Source: Devosia yakushimensis (lineage in GTDB: Bacteria; Pseudomonadota; Alphaproteobacteria; Rhizobiales; Devosiaceae). Taken from it: a stretch of 64,000 bases of DNA. The stretch's first letter is position 1, and every line of letters starts with the position of its first letter. Below, in pieces: positions 23,926 through 32,773 of the stretch. A model generated the notes under the pieces. It made no database searches and was not told the origin of the DNA. It worked only from the letters and a program-made list of their open reading frames with translations. The translations under genes and the position numbers were made by a program. The stretch covers positions 248,001-312,000 of the forward strand of contig NZ_BSNG01000004.1 of the NCBI RefSeq assembly GCF_030159855.1. The letters run 5' to 3'.

Positions 23926-25071
23926 ATGATGATGGCCGACGCAACGACACTGGCGAGCACCGAAAAACTCATCGCCGAGCTGCGCGCCCGGGCCGAGGCG
24001 CTGGGCTTTGACAGCTTTGGAATTGCCCCGGCCAGTGCCCGGCCCGATCTGCCCCAAAAGCTCAGGGCGGCGCTGGATGCCGGCTGGCATGGCGATATGG
24101 ACTGGATGGAGGAGACGGCCGAGCGCCGCGCCAGCCCCAGCGAGCTCTGGCCTGAGGTGCGCTCCATCATCCTGCTCGGCATCAATTATGGCCCCGAGAC
24201 CGATCCCCTCGCCATTCTGGACGAAAAGTCCCTCGGCTCCATCTCGGTCTATGCCCGCAATCGCGACTATCACGAGATCATCAAGGGCAAGCTGAAGGAA
24301 CTGGCCGGGCTATTGGCCCGCCGCGCCGGGGCCGATGTGAAGGTCTTTGTCGATACCGCTCCAGTCATGGAAAAGCCGCTGGCCGAGGCGGCGGGCCTGG
24401 GCTGGCAGGGCAAGCATACGGTTCTGGTCAGTCGCGAATTTGGCTCCTGGCTGTTTCTGGGGGCTATTTTTACCTCGGCCGAGCTGCCCGGGGATAAACC
24501 GCATGCGGAAAGCTGCGGCTCCTGCACCAGATGCCTCGATATCTGCCCCACCAAGGCCTTTCCTGCCCCGTTCCAGCTCGATTCGCGGCGGTGCCTGGCC
24601 TATCTCAGCGTCGAGCATAAAGGCCCCATTCCGGTGGAGTTCCGAGTGCCCATGGGCAACCGCATCTATGGGTGCGACGATTGCCTGGCCGTCTGCCCCT
24701 GGAATAAATTTGCCAGTGTCAGCCGCGAGGCCCGGCTGCGGGCGCGGGAAGACCTGGAACGCCCGGCCTTGGCCGATCTCGCCCGGCTCGACGATGCCGG
24801 TTTCCGGGCGTTTTTTGCCGGCTCGCCGGTCAAGCGCATCGGCCATGGCCGGTTCCTGCGCAATGTGCTGATCGCTATCGGCAATTCGGGCGATCCCACG
24901 CTCCTGCCGCTGGCCCGGGCCCGGCTCGATGCCGACGATCCCCTGGTGCGCGGCGCCGCCATCTGGGCGCTCCGACGTCTCGACCCAGCCGGGGCCGAGC
25001 GCTTGCGGCTGGACTATTTGCCCGCCGAAAGCGACAAGAGCGTGCGCGAGGAATGGACCGGGGATATCTGA
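23926..25071 (+). CDS. queG: Epoxyqueuosine reductase QueG
   Basis: A protein of about 381 residues that performs the last step of queuosine synthesis, reducing epoxyqueuosine to queuosine in tRNA with a cobalamin cofactor. Two [4Fe-4S] clusters are visible: CGSCTRCLDICPTKAF near residue 197 and CDDCLAVCPWNKF near 250. MEKPLAEAAGLGWQGKHT is the conserved QueG segment, and a C-terminal HEAT-like region (about 300-350) ends the protein. The start is uncertain: ATG codons stand at 23917, 23926, 23929 and 23932, none with a clear Shine-Dalgarno, because a repeat abuts the gene. The stop overlaps the next start (TGATG). Confidence 0.93.
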   Translation: MMMADATTLASTEKLIAELRARAEALGFDSFGIAPASARPDLPQKLRAALDAGWHGDMDWMEETAERRASPSELWPEVRSIILLGINYGPETDPLAILDEKSLGSISVYARNRDYHEIIKGKLKELAGLLARRAGADVKVFVDTAPVMEKPLAEAAGLGWQGKHTVLVSREFGSWLFLGAIFTSAELPGDKPHAESCGSCTRCLDICPTKAFPAPFQLDSRRCLAYLSVEHKGPIPVEFRVPMGNRIYGCDDCLAVCPWNKFASVSREARLRAREDLERPALADLARLDDAGFRAFFAGSPVKRIGHGRFLRNVLIAIGNSGDPTLLPLARARLDADDPLVRGAAIWALRRLDPAGAERLRLDYLPAESDKSVREEWTGDI

Positions 25072-25943
25072 TGCAGGCTTTCTTTTTCGGCCTTGGCTTT
25101 TCGTCAACATCGGCTGCGCGTTTCCTGGCCAAAGGTGAGCAGACTGTTAGCATTTCAGGCACATTCCGGTCGCGGGAAAAGGCCGATATGCGTCCGGCAG
25201 TGGCAACCCACATGCACCACTTCGACGGCACGGCGCCCGGGCCCACCCTAGGTCCCGACCTGCGGGCGGCCAGCCATGTCATCTTTTCCATCGCGCCCGG
25301 GCCGACAGGTGATCCGGCGCTGTTGCAGCACCGTGCCGATCTCGATGCGGCAAAAGAGCTGCAATGGCTCTGCTATTATTCCACGGTCGGCGTCTATGGG
25401 GATTTCGGCGGCGCCTGGATCGATGAAACTGCCCCGCTGGTGCCGCGCAATGAGCGCAGCGACCGGCGCGTGTTGGCCGAACAGGCCTGGCGCGATTATG
25501 CGGCGGAGCGCGGCGTGCCGCTGGTCATTCTGCGCCTGGCCGGCATTTACGGCCCTGGCCGTTCGGCCTTCGATAAGCTGCGCGACGGCACGGCCCATCG
25601 CATCGTCAAGCCCGGGCAGGTCTTCAACCGCATCCATGTCGCCGATATCGGCCGCATCACGGCGCTGGCGGCGCAACAACGCCTTGCCGGCACCTTTAAC
25701 CTCGCCGATGACGAGCCGGCTCCGCCGCAGGACCTGGTGACCCATGCCGCCGATCTCCTCGGCATGGAACCGCCGCCGGCCCTGGATTTCGAGACGGCCG
25801 AGCTCACCCCGATGCAGAAGAGCTTTTACGCCGACAACAAGCGCGTCTCCAACGCCGCCATCAAGACGGCTTTGGGGATCGAGCTGCTCTATCCCAATTA
25901 TCGCACCGGCCTTGCGGCCATTCTGGAGGCCGAGGAACCATGA
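25071..25943 (+). CDS. NAD-dependent epimerase/SDR family protein (YeeZ-like)
   Basis: A 290-residue extended-SDR-like protein. The N-terminal FFFGLGFSSTSAARFL is a modified Rossmann motif (GLGFSS), YYSTVGVYGDFGG carries the SDR serine and tyrosine region, LRLAGIYGPGRSAFD is the conserved substrate segment, and NRIHVADIGRI follows. It resembles the YeeZ/atypical SDR group, whose reactions are largely unknown. It overlaps queG by one base and the GNAT gene by 4 bases (ATGA), so it is part of a tight operon. Confidence 0.85.
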   Translation: MQAFFFGLGFSSTSAARFLAKGEQTVSISGTFRSREKADMRPAVATHMHHFDGTAPGPTLGPDLRAASHVIFSIAPGPTGDPALLQHRADLDAAKELQWLCYYSTVGVYGDFGGAWIDETAPLVPRNERSDRRVLAEQAWRDYAAERGVPLVILRLAGIYGPGRSAFDKLRDGTAHRIVKPGQVFNRIHVADIGRITALAAQQRLAGTFNLADDEPAPPQDLVTHAADLLGMEPPPALDFETAELTPMQKSFYADNKRVSNAAIKTALGIELLYPNYRTGLAAILEAEEP

Positions 25944-26593
25944 GCGCACCCCAACCCGCCAAATCGGCGCCCCAGCGCATCGTGCTGGAGGGCCATTATA
26001 TCAGGCTCGAGCCGCTCGATCGCCAGCATGCCGCCGATCTCCTTGCCGTTTCCACCATGCCGGGCGGCGCCGAGCGCTATCGCTGGCTGTTCAGCGAACC
26101 GCCGCAGACCCTGGCGGAACTGGAACAGCGGATCGCCGAGACCAATGCCGGTCCCGACCGCTATGTGGCGGTGATCGACAAGGCCAATGGCCGGGTCGAG
26201 GGCCAGCAGGGCTGGATGCGCATTTTCCCCGAACATGCCTCGATCGAAATCGGCGGGGTCTATTGGGGGCCCAGAATGGCCCGCACGCGGCTGGCGACCG
26301 AAGCGCTGTTTCTCTTTGCCCGGCACGCCTTCGACGATCTGGGCTATCGGCGCTTCGAATGGAAATGCAATACGCTCAACCTGCCCTCCAAGGCGGCCGC
26401 CGAGCGGTTCGGTTTCATCTATGAAGGTCAGTTCCGCAAGGACCGCATCTTCAAGGGCCAGAGCCGCGATACCGACTGGTATTCGATCGTCGATGACGAA
26501 TGGCCGGCCCTGCGCGCCGAATATGAGCGCTGGCTGAGCCCGGACAATTTCGACGCCCAGGGCCAGCAGAAAACCAAGCTCAAGACACGATGA
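25940..26593 (+). CDS. GNAT-family N-acetyltransferase (RimJ/RimL type)
   Basis: A 217-residue acetyltransferase. IVLEGHYIRLEPLDRQHAADLL is the typical RimJ/RimL N-terminus (in part: GHYIRLEPLDRQHA), the acetyl-CoA region is around MARTRLATEALFLFARHAF, and RFEWKCNTLNLPSKAAAERF with GFIYEGQFRKD is the classical C-terminal motif. It acetylates an amino group of an unknown substrate, possibly a protein N-terminus or small amine. It overlaps both neighbours by 4 bp, in the queG operon. Confidence 0.9.
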   Translation: MSAPQPAKSAPQRIVLEGHYIRLEPLDRQHAADLLAVSTMPGGAERYRWLFSEPPQTLAELEQRIAETNAGPDRYVAVIDKANGRVEGQQGWMRIFPEHASIEIGGVYWGPRMARTRLATEALFLFARHAFDDLGYRRFEWKCNTLNLPSKAAAERFGFIYEGQFRKDRIFKGQSRDTDWYSIVDDEWPALRAEYERWLSPDNFDAQGQQKTKLKTR

Positions 26594-27093
26594 AGCTGTT
26601 TCACCTGAGCGAAAATCCGGCTATTGCCCATTTCGCGCCGCGCCCCTCGGACTATACGGCCAAGCCGGTGGTCTGGGCCATCGACGCGGCCAAGCGGCCC
26701 AATTATCTGCTGCCGCGCGATTGCCCCCGTGTCTGCTTCCGCGCCGGGTCCACCAGCTCGGCGGACCACCGGGCGCAGTTTCTCGGCACGGACCGGGCCG
26801 TGATCGCGGTGGAGGCGGCCTGGTGGGCGCGCATCCGGACCACGACGCTGTTCGACTATGCCATGCCGCCAGCCAGCTTTCGCCTGCAGGATGAAAGCGC
26901 CGGCTATTGGGTCGCCGAAGCCCCGGTCACCCCGCTCGGCATGGAAGAAATCCCCGACCTGCCCACCGCCATTGCCATGGAAGACGCCACCCTGCGCGTG
27001 CTGCCCTCGCTCTGGGCATTGCATGACGCGGTGGCGGCATCGAGCCTGGTGTTCTCGATGATCCGCATGCGCAATGCCGGGCCGAGGGGGTGA
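26590..27093 (+). CDS. DUF6886-like protein
   Basis: A 167-residue soluble protein beginning MKLFHLSENPAIAHFAPRP, continuing with VVWAIDAAKRPNYLLPRDCPRV in outline and ending in a helical stretch with LPSLWALHDAVAASS. The opening phrase (F-H-x-S-E-x-P-x-I-x-x-F-x-P-R) matches a family of uncharacterised proteins (DUF6886) fused or linked to acetyltransferase-type genes; the resemblance to RNA 2'-phosphotransferase-like folds is only a suspicion. It overlaps the GNAT stop by 4 bp, so the pair is probably functionally linked. Confidence 0.75.
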   Translation: MKLFHLSENPAIAHFAPRPSDYTAKPVVWAIDAAKRPNYLLPRDCPRVCFRAGSTSSADHRAQFLGTDRAVIAVEAAWWARIRTTTLFDYAMPPASFRLQDESAGYWVAEAPVTPLGMEEIPDLPTAIAMEDATLRVLPSLWALHDAVAASSLVFSMIRMRNAGPRG

Positions 27094-27133
27094 GGGGAGG
27101 CCGGGTGCTTCCGGCTTTTCCATCCACATCGCT

Positions 27134-27208
27134 TCCCTCGGACTTGATCCGAGGGCCACTCGCCGCTTGTGCCGGGTTGGAAATGGCCCTCGGGTCAAGC
27201 CCGAGGGA
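27134..27208. repeat. Family A fold-back repeat, copy A2 (miniature form)
   Basis: Arms with core CCTCGGACTTGATCCGAGG and CCTCGGGTCAAGCCCGAGG surround a spacer with CGCCGCTTGTGCCGGG. It is flanked by CATCGCT on the left and GGCGCCGGTGGGTGG on the right, as in the other copies. Confidence 0.85.
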
Positions 27209-27265
27209 GGCGCCGGTGGGTGGGAAGCATGGAGCGCCGTGCAGGGATGTGGGGAAAACGAAACC

Positions 27266-28042
27266 CTAAACCGCCTCCACCAGCGCCATCACCGCCGCCT
27301 TGAGCCGCAGCAAATCCTCGTCCCGGCTCAATCGGTGGTCGCCGTCGGGGATGAGGGTCAGCGTCACCGGATCGTGCAGGATATGGGTGACGAGCCTTAT
27401 GGCATGGGCCTGGGGCACGTCGGGGTCCTGTCCGCCCTGCAGGATCGTCACCGGGCAGCCGGTTTCGATCACGCTGCCAAACAGCAGGTGGCGTTCGCCA
27501 TCCTCGATCAGCGCGCGGGTGATGCGATAGGGCGTGTCCGAATATTGGCTGGGCTGGTCGACATGGCCATTGTTCTGCAGGCTCTCATGCTCCTCCGGTG
27601 TAAAGCCGGGCAGCATCAATTCGCGCGTCATATCCACCGCCGGAGCGATCAGCACCAGGCCATGGGCGCGGGCGTCGCCGCGCCGGCGCAGGGCCTTGAC
27701 CAGCAGCAGCGCGAGCCACCCGCCCATGGACGAGCCGACAATGATCTGCGGCCCATGGGTCCTGGCCAGGACCGCCTCGGCCTCTTCGAGCCAGCGGCTG
27801 ATCGTGCCATCGTCGAACGCCCCGCCCGAGCGGCCATGGCCGGAATAGTCGAACCGCGTCACGGCAAAGCCGTTTTCGGCGCCCAGGCTGTCGAGCGCCA
27901 TCGCCTTGGACCCCGCCATGTCAGAGCGGAAGCCGCCCAGCCAGAACAGGCCCGGGGCCGTGCCGGGGCGCTGTTCGACCGCGATATCGCGGCCCTGGGC
28001 GGCTGAACCAACGGGAAGGGAGAAGGCATTGATGGTAGACAT
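27266..28042 (-). CDS. Alpha/beta hydrolase
   Basis: A 258-residue serine hydrolase fold. The oxyanion region is LFWLGGFRSDMAGSKA, DYSGHGRSGG follows, the nucleophile elbow is GSSMGGW (Ser in the GxSxG motif), and the end contains GGQDPDVPQAHA with the acid and GDHRLSR with the catalytic histidine. Members hydrolyse esters or thioesters; the substrate is unknown. The ATG at 28042 (MSTINAFSLPVG) is preferred to one 6 codons upstream. It is divergent from infC with about 100 bp between them. Confidence 0.86.
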   Translation of the reverse strand: MSTINAFSLPVGSAAQGRDIAVEQRPGTAPGLFWLGGFRSDMAGSKAMALDSLGAENGFAVTRFDYSGHGRSGGAFDDGTISRWLEEAEAVLARTHGPQIIVGSSMGGWLALLLVKALRRRGDARAHGLVLIAPAVDMTRELMLPGFTPEEHESLQNNGHVDQPSQYSDTPYRITRALIEDGERHLLFGSVIETGCPVTILQGGQDPDVPQAHAIRLVTHILHDPVTLTLIPDGDHRLSRDEDLLRLKAAVMALVEAV

Positions 28043-28148
28043 GGGGCCGGCACTCTGCAATTGACGTCACTGGAGCGGTTCAAGGTGACAAACGGGCGCA
28101 ATATAGCCCGGTTTGCCAGTTGACTTATGTCCCCGCTAACACGATTTT

Positions 28149-28730
28149 ATGGCCGATTTCACCAAACGGCTTAACAACACAAGGATCCCCGCCATTCGCC
28201 GTCCCATGAGACCCGTCGCGCCCCAGAAAGATGGGCCGCTCTCCAACGAGGATATTGCCAGCCCCGACGTCCAGCTTATCGATGCCGAAGGCGAGAACCG
28301 CGGGATCGTCAAGACCCGTGAAGCGCTTGCCGAAGCCCAGGAGCAGGGCCTCGATCTCGTTCTGATCTCTCCCAACGCCAATCCGCCGGTCGCCAAGATG
28401 CTCGACCTCGGGCGCTTCAAATATGCCGCGCAGAAGAAAGCTGCCGAGGCCCGCAAGAAGCAGAAGGTGATCGAGGTCAAGGAAGTCCAGCTGCGTCCCA
28501 ATATCGACACGCATGACTACGAGACCAAGATGAAGGCCGTGCAACGCTTTCTCGACGACGGCGACCGGGTCAAGGTGACCATGCGGTTCCGTGGCCGCGA
28601 AATGGCGCACCAGGAACTGGGCATGCAGCTGCTCGTCAAGGTCAAGGAGCAGATGGATGCCGTGGCCAAGGTCGAGAGCCAGCCACGCTCGGAAGGCCGC
28701 CAGATGGTCATGGTGCTGGCGCCCAAGTAA
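28149..28730 (+). CDS. infC: Translation initiation factor IF-3
   Basis: A 193-residue IF-3 with both domains: the N-terminal part (NEDIASPDVQLIDAEGENRG, LISPNANPPVAKMLDLGRFKY) and, after the lysine-rich linker, the C-terminal KEVQLRPNIDTHDYETK and VKVTMRFRGREMAHQELG. IF-3 binds the 30S subunit and enforces start-codon choice. The first ATG at 28149 lacks a clear Shine-Dalgarno, and the ATG at 28206 (MRPVAPQKDGP) looks like the start of many alphaproteobacterial IF-3 proteins, so the N-terminus is uncertain. A good terminator follows within 50 bp. Confidence 0.95.
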   Translation: MADFTKRLNNTRIPAIRRPMRPVAPQKDGPLSNEDIASPDVQLIDAEGENRGIVKTREALAEAQEQGLDLVLISPNANPPVAKMLDLGRFKYAAQKKAAEARKKQKVIEVKEVQLRPNIDTHDYETKMKAVQRFLDDGDRVKVTMRFRGREMAHQELGMQLLVKVKEQMDAVAKVESQPRSEGRQMVMVLAPK

Positions 28731-28748
28731 GCGCCACCCCAAGAAAAT

Positions 28749-28784
28749 GCAAAAAGGCAGGTCCCACGGGGCCTGCCTTTTTTG
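28749..28784 (+). terminator. Intrinsic terminator of infC
   Basis: The stem AAAGGCAGG / CCTGCCTTT, extended by a CCC/GGG pair around ACG, is followed by a run of six T. The rest of the gap to 29119 contains repeats B3 and A3 and no gene. Confidence 0.9.
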
Positions 28785-28815
28785 TTTATTCCGCCATGCA
28801 TCAACTAGCCACGAT

Positions 28816-28942
28816 GTCATCCCGGCCCCCGGGACGCTTCGCGCCCGAGGACAGGCTCCGACCGGGATCCATACTGAAGGCTATCCAGGCATCGGATATG
28901 CGGAGCGGGCACAGCATGGATTCCGGCCTGCGCCGGAATGAC
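28816..28942. repeat. Family B-like fold-back repeat (B3), variant ends
   Basis: The left end is GTCATCCCGGCCCCCGGGA and the right end GGATTCCGGCCTGCGCCGGAATGAC; between them the halves are partly complementary (GGGATCCATACTGAAGG against the right half). It is a longer, diverged family B copy, like B9 at 63.1 kb. Confidence 0.7.
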
Positions 28943-28987
28943 CCGGTGGGTGGGGCGTGGTCATCACGCTCACTCCCACAATCGCCT

Positions 28988-29061
28988 TCCTCGGGCTTGA
29001 CCCGAGGACCACTTGCCGCTTGTGCCATGTGGAGAATGGCCCTCGGGTCGAGCCCGAGGGA
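28988..29061. repeat. Family A fold-back repeat, copy A3 (miniature form)
   Basis: Arms with cores CCTCGGGCTTGACCCGAGG and CCTCGGGTCGAGCCCGAGG flank a spacer containing TGCCGCTTGTGCCATG. The left flank is CACAATCGCC, identical to the flank of the GIY-YIG-bearing copy. Confidence 0.85.
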
Positions 29062-29119
29062 GGCGCGGTGGGTGTGGAAGCAGTTGGGAAGATGCGTGGC
29101 GCGAAAGGCTGAGCTGCCC

Positions 29120-29743
29120 TCAGCCCACCCGTACCCAACTCGGCGCGATCCCCGTGCCCAGGCCCTGGGCGAAACCCAGCCTTATATTGAGCATGCCGAC
29201 TGGTTCGATCAGCCGGGCGGCGTCGAGTGTGCCGGATTTTTCGACGGCAAAGCCCGACAGCTTGACCAACTCTTCGACCTTGCCGATCGCCGCCTCGTCA
29301 TTGCCGGCGAGAAACACCGGCACATCGGCAGTCTGGGCGGCGGGCAGGGCGAACAGGGCCGAAAAGATCGTGTTATAGGCCTTGACCACATAGGCCTGGG
29401 GCGCCGCCGCCTGCAATTGCTCGGCGGCCGATGTGTCAAAGCCGAAGGCCAGGCCCGAAAAATCCGGTTTGATCGGGTTGCTGATATCGACAAGGGTCTT
29501 GCCGGCCAAGGCCGGGGATTTGGCGAAGTCGAGCGCCGCCGCAAAGGGCAGGGCCAGCACCACGATATCGGCCCGGGCCGCGGCCTCTTCGGGGCTGGCG
29601 ACCAGGGCCTCTCCGCCCAGCGTGGCGGCGAAGGCCGAGGCCTTGCCCTGGTCGCGTGCGCCCAGCACCAATTGGGTCTTGCCGGCCAGGCGGGTGGCCA
29701 GGCCCTTGCCCATATTGCCCAGCCCGATGATTGCGATGGTCAT
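29120..29743 (-). CDS. NADPH-dependent F420-reductase-like / NAD(P)-binding protein
   Basis: A 207-residue Rossmann protein of the F420_oxidored family. IAIIGLGNMGKGLATRLAG is the dinucleotide motif, and VLALPFAAALDF and VDISNPIKPDFSG follow. Despite the family name, members in organisms without F420 are generic NADP-dependent reductases. GGGAG lies 8 bp before the ATG at 29743. It is divergent from a LysR regulator that probably controls it. Confidence 0.85.
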   Translation of the reverse strand: MTIAIIGLGNMGKGLATRLAGKTQLVLGARDQGKASAFAATLGGEALVASPEEAAARADIVVLALPFAAALDFAKSPALAGKTLVDISNPIKPDFSGLAFGFDTSAAEQLQAAAPQAYVVKAYNTIFSALFALPAAQTADVPVFLAGNDEAAIGKVEELVKLSGFAVEKSGTLDAARLIEPVGMLNIRLGFAQGLGTGIAPSWVRVG

Positions 29744-29848
29744 GTCGATATCTCCCGTAGAGGTCATTGCGATGCCAGACAAATAGGGCAGCGCCATTGC
29801 TTCGAGAATTGGCTGGAATGGGAGAACTTAATTGCATAATACTATCGA

Positions 29849-30739
29849 ATGGCCGATTTCGTCGCCCTGCAAACCTTCATCGCGGCCGCCCGCACCGGCA
29901 GCTTTGCCGCGGCGGCCCGCCAGCTCGGCATTTCCCCCGCCATGGTCGGGCGCCGCATCCAGGCGCTGGAGGAACGCTATGCCAGCCGGCTGATCGAGCG
30001 CACCACGCGCAGCCAGCGCCTGACCGAGCTGGGCAGCCAGTTCCTGGCGCGGGCCGAGGCGGTGATCGCCGCTTCCGAGGAGCTGGACGAACTGGCCCAG
30101 CCCGAAAGCGCGCGCCTCTCCGGCCGCATCCGGCTCAGCGGGCCGACGACAATCGGCATCAAGCGCCTGCCCGCCATCATGGCGCGCTTCACCGCTGTCC
30201 ATCCCGAGGTGGTGGTGGAAATGAGCCTCACCGATCGCCGCGTCGATCTGGTCGAGGAGGGCTATGACCTGGCCGTGCGCATCGGCGAGCTGCAGCCATC
30301 CACCATGATTGCCCGGCGCGTCGGCACCTATCGCTTCGTCTGCTGCGCCGCGCCCGAACATCTCGCGCGCTTCGGCGCACCCAACCATCCTGACGAGCTG
30401 GCGCGCCGCAATTGCGTACTCAATCTCAACCTCATCCCGCGCAACCGCTGGCCCTTCCTCAAACCCGACGGCACCCCCTTCACGGTGGCGGTGCAGGGCA
30501 ATATCGAGATCGACAATGGCGAGGCCCAGCGTGCCGCCGCCCTGGCCGGGGCCGGCATTATCTGCTCGCCGCTCGATCTGGTGGCCGACGATCTCGCCAG
30601 TGGCGCGCTGGTGCAGGTTTTGGCCGACTGGGCCCTGCCGACAAGGCCCATCTATACCATCCACCCCAGCCGGCGCCTGGTACCGCGCCGGGTCACGGCT
30701 CTTATCGAGGCCGTGGCCGAGGGGCTGAAGGATAGCTGA
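29849..30739 (+). CDS. LysR-family transcriptional regulator
   Basis: A 296-residue LysR protein with N-terminal helix-turn-helix (FIAAARTGSFAAAARQLGIS, then SPAMVGRRIQALEERY) and a periplasmic-binding-like effector domain from about residue 90 (SGRIRLSGPTTIGIKRL). It is the CrgA-like group with the second half CCAAPEHLARFGAP. LysR proteins normally regulate the divergent gene, here the F420_oxidored-like reductase with 105 bp between starts. The effector is unknown. Confidence 0.92.
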   Translation: MADFVALQTFIAAARTGSFAAAARQLGISPAMVGRRIQALEERYASRLIERTTRSQRLTELGSQFLARAEAVIAASEELDELAQPESARLSGRIRLSGPTTIGIKRLPAIMARFTAVHPEVVVEMSLTDRRVDLVEEGYDLAVRIGELQPSTMIARRVGTYRFVCCAAPEHLARFGAPNHPDELARRNCVLNLNLIPRNRWPFLKPDGTPFTVAVQGNIEIDNGEAQRAAALAGAGIICSPLDLVADDLASGALVQVLADWALPTRPIYTIHPSRRLVPRRVTALIEAVAEGLKDS

Positions 30740-30748
30740 GGGGAAAGC

Positions 30749-31642
30749 CTAATCCAGCGCCGCCGCGACATCCCTGGCATAGGGAATGGCCGGCTGCGCG
30801 CCGGGATTGAGGCAGGCCAGGCTAGCCGCCACCGCGGCGCGGCGCATGGCGGCCTCAAGGTCGAGCCCGCTATCGAGCCCTGCGGCGAGATAGCCGCAGA
30901 ACGTGTCGCCGGCCCCCACCGTATCGACCGGCTTGACCTTCATGGCGGGCACCGAGATCACCCCCGTCCGCGTCGCCGCCTTGGCGCCATCGGGACCCAA
31001 AGTCACGATCACCGTCTGGTCATGGGCGGTCGACCATTCCAGCATGGCCGCATCGAGCTCTTCGATGCCGGTGCCGCTGAGCAGGCCGAATTCGGTCTCG
31101 TTGGCGACCAGGATCGCTGCCTTGGGCGCGATGGATTTGGTATCCTCGAGAAAGGGCGCGGTATTGAGAATGGAAATGACCCCCTGCGCCCGCGCCAGGT
31201 CCAGCGCGCGCTCGGTCGCGGCTTGCGGGATTTCCTGCTGCAGCATGAGCACCGCGCCCTCACCCAGCCCGGCCAGGGCCTTGTCGGCATCGTCCGGCGT
31301 CAGCGTGCCATTGGCTCCGGGCAGCACGGCAATGACATTTTCGCCATGGCCATCGACGAAGATCATGGCAATGCCGGTGGGGCCGCTGGAAATCTTGAGA
31401 CTAGTGAGATCGACGCCATCGGCCTTGAGCAGTTCGAGCGCCAGATCGGCAAAGGCATCGGCGCCCACCGCCGAAAAGTGCCGGACCTCGGCCCCGGCCC
31501 GCCGCGCCGCCAGGGCCTGATTGGCGCCCTTGCCGCCCGCCGCCATCGAAAAGGTGCCGCCCGCCACGGTCTCGCCCGGCTTGGGCAAGCGGCTGACAGT
31601 GCCGACCTGATCGAGATTGGTCGAGCCGAAAACGGTGATCAT
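30749..31642 (-). CDS. rbsK: Ribokinase
   Basis: A 297-residue PfkB-family kinase. FGSTNLDQVGTVSRLPKPGE and the GGKGANQALAAR signature identify ribokinase-like members, and TVGAGDTFCGYLAAGL carries the catalytic Asp of PfkB signature 2. It phosphorylates D-ribose, or a similar sugar, at O5 with ATP. No ribose transporter genes are next to it, so the substrate is not certain. It is convergent with the LysR gene, 9 bp apart. Confidence 0.88.
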   Translation of the reverse strand: MITVFGSTNLDQVGTVSRLPKPGETVAGGTFSMAAGGKGANQALAARRAGAEVRHFSAVGADAFADLALELLKADGVDLTSLKISSGPTGIAMIFVDGHGENVIAVLPGANGTLTPDDADKALAGLGEGAVLMLQQEIPQAATERALDLARAQGVISILNTAPFLEDTKSIAPKAAILVANETEFGLLSGTGIEELDAAMLEWSTAHDQTVIVTLGPDGAKAATRTGVISVPAMKVKPVDTVGAGDTFCGYLAAGLDSGLDLEAAMRRAAVAASLACLNPGAQPAIPYARDVAAALD

Positions 31643-31661
31643 GTGGGGCCTCCCTGACGCG

Positions 31662-32180
31662 TCATGCGGCGGCTTTTAGCACGGTATTGAAATTGCGCGA
31701 GGTCCAGAGGCGCTTCGTGCCGAAATGTTTGCCGATCCTATCCATGCCCAGCCCGAACCGGCCATTGGGCAGGCGATGGGCCAGCATGAACACTTCCCGC
31801 TCGGTTATTTCCACCACCTCGAAATCCCCCGCAATAGCGCAGGGCATGGGCAGGGTACGGGCATCGGGCTCGGCAAGGAAAGTGACATAGAGCTTGGTAT
31901 CGGCATCCTCGCTCCGCCCCTTGAACGGATCGCGCGCCACCAGCGCCCGCATCTCCTCCTGCGTGCGCAGCACGGTGCCGATCGCAAAGCCGAAATGCTG
32001 CTCCAGCGCGGCCTCGATTCCACCGCGTTCCGGCGCCCCGTCGAACAGCACATTGCCGCTGGCCAAAAGGGTTTTGACATTGGCAAAGCCCATGGCTTGG
32101 AAGGCTGCGACCAGTTCGGCCGATTTGACCTGCCTTTTGCCCAGATTGACGCCGCGCAGCAGCGCCACATGGCGGCTCAC
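31662..32180 (-). CDS. DUF1697 domain protein
   Basis: A 172-residue protein matching DUF1697: HVALLRGVNLGKRQVKSAEL at the N-terminus, LLASGNVLFDG, and the C-terminal LGMDRIGKHFGTKRLWTSRN in part. The fold is known from structural genomics, but no activity is established. It overlaps the upstream YdeI-like gene by 4 bp, forming an operon of small, uncharacterised genes with that gene and an arylamine N-acetyltransferase. Confidence 0.88.
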   Translation of the reverse strand: MSRHVALLRGVNLGKRQVKSAELVAAFQAMGFANVKTLLASGNVLFDGAPERGGIEAALEQHFGFAIGTVLRTQEEMRALVARDPFKGRSEDADTKLYVTFLAEPDARTLPMPCAIAGDFEVVEITEREVFMLAHRLPNGRFGLGMDRIGKHFGTKRLWTSRNFNTVLKAAA

Positions 32181-32773
32181 CGCTTGCCCTTTTGCGGATA
32201 GATGGTCTCGCCCCGCTCCAGCATGGCGACGAAATCGGCGATTCTTTTGGCGCGCCCGGCCGGGGTCTTCATATTGTGGGTGCGAAAGATCAGCGCGAAC
32301 CGGTTCTGCGCGGTCAGCGTTTGGTAGACCTCATGGGCAAGGGGGCTGGCCTCGATGGCGGCCAAAAGCTCGGCAGGCGGCTCCATGTTCATCGCATAGG
32401 CCGCATCCCACCGCCCATCGGCCTTGGCCTTGTCGACCTGGGCCAGCCCATGCGCGGTCATTTTCCCGGCCTCGATCATCCGGGCGACATTGTCGCGATT
32501 GATCTGGCTCCAGGTGCTGCGGCCCCGGCGCGGGCAATAGCGCTGCACGAAGGAAATATCGTCCCAGCTCTTGCGGATGCCGTCGATCCAGCCCCAGCAC
32601 AATACCACCTCGATCGCCTCGACCGAGCTGATGGTGGGCCTTCCGCTGGCCTTCTTGAAAATGCGGATCCACACTTCCTCGGCGCTGGCATGGTTGGCCC
32701 CAAGCCAGTCGTAAAAGGCGTCGAAATCGGCAAATTCCCGGACCCGTTCCGGGTCGACGATGACCGGGGGCAT
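32177..32773 (-). CDS. YdeI/OmpD-associated family protein
   Basis: A 198-residue protein with FADFDAFYDWLGANHASAEE, VWIRIFKKASG, SSVEAIEVVLCWGWIDGIRK and the arginine-rich YCPRRGRSTWSQINRDNV, which together mark the YdeI/OmpD-associated (DUF1801-related) family. Some members protect against antimicrobial peptides in Salmonella; for this one no function is known. It abuts the N-acetyltransferase stop and overlaps the DUF1697 start by 4 bp. Confidence 0.86.
   Translation of the reverse strand: MPPVIVDPERVREFADFDAFYDWLGANHASAEEVWIRIFKKASGRPTISSVEAIEVVLCWGWIDGIRKSWDDISFVQRYCPRRGRSTWSQINRDNVARMIEAGKMTAHGLAQVDKAKADGRWDAAYAMNMEPPAELLAAIEASPLAHEVYQTLTAQNRFALIFRTHNMKTPAGRAKRIADFVAMLERGETIYPQKGKR

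Noticed and set aside
28988..29061. Family A repeats as ordinary intrinsic terminators
   Set aside because: No T-tract follows the hairpins, and true terminators with T-runs are found separately nearby (for example 28749-28784 after infC).
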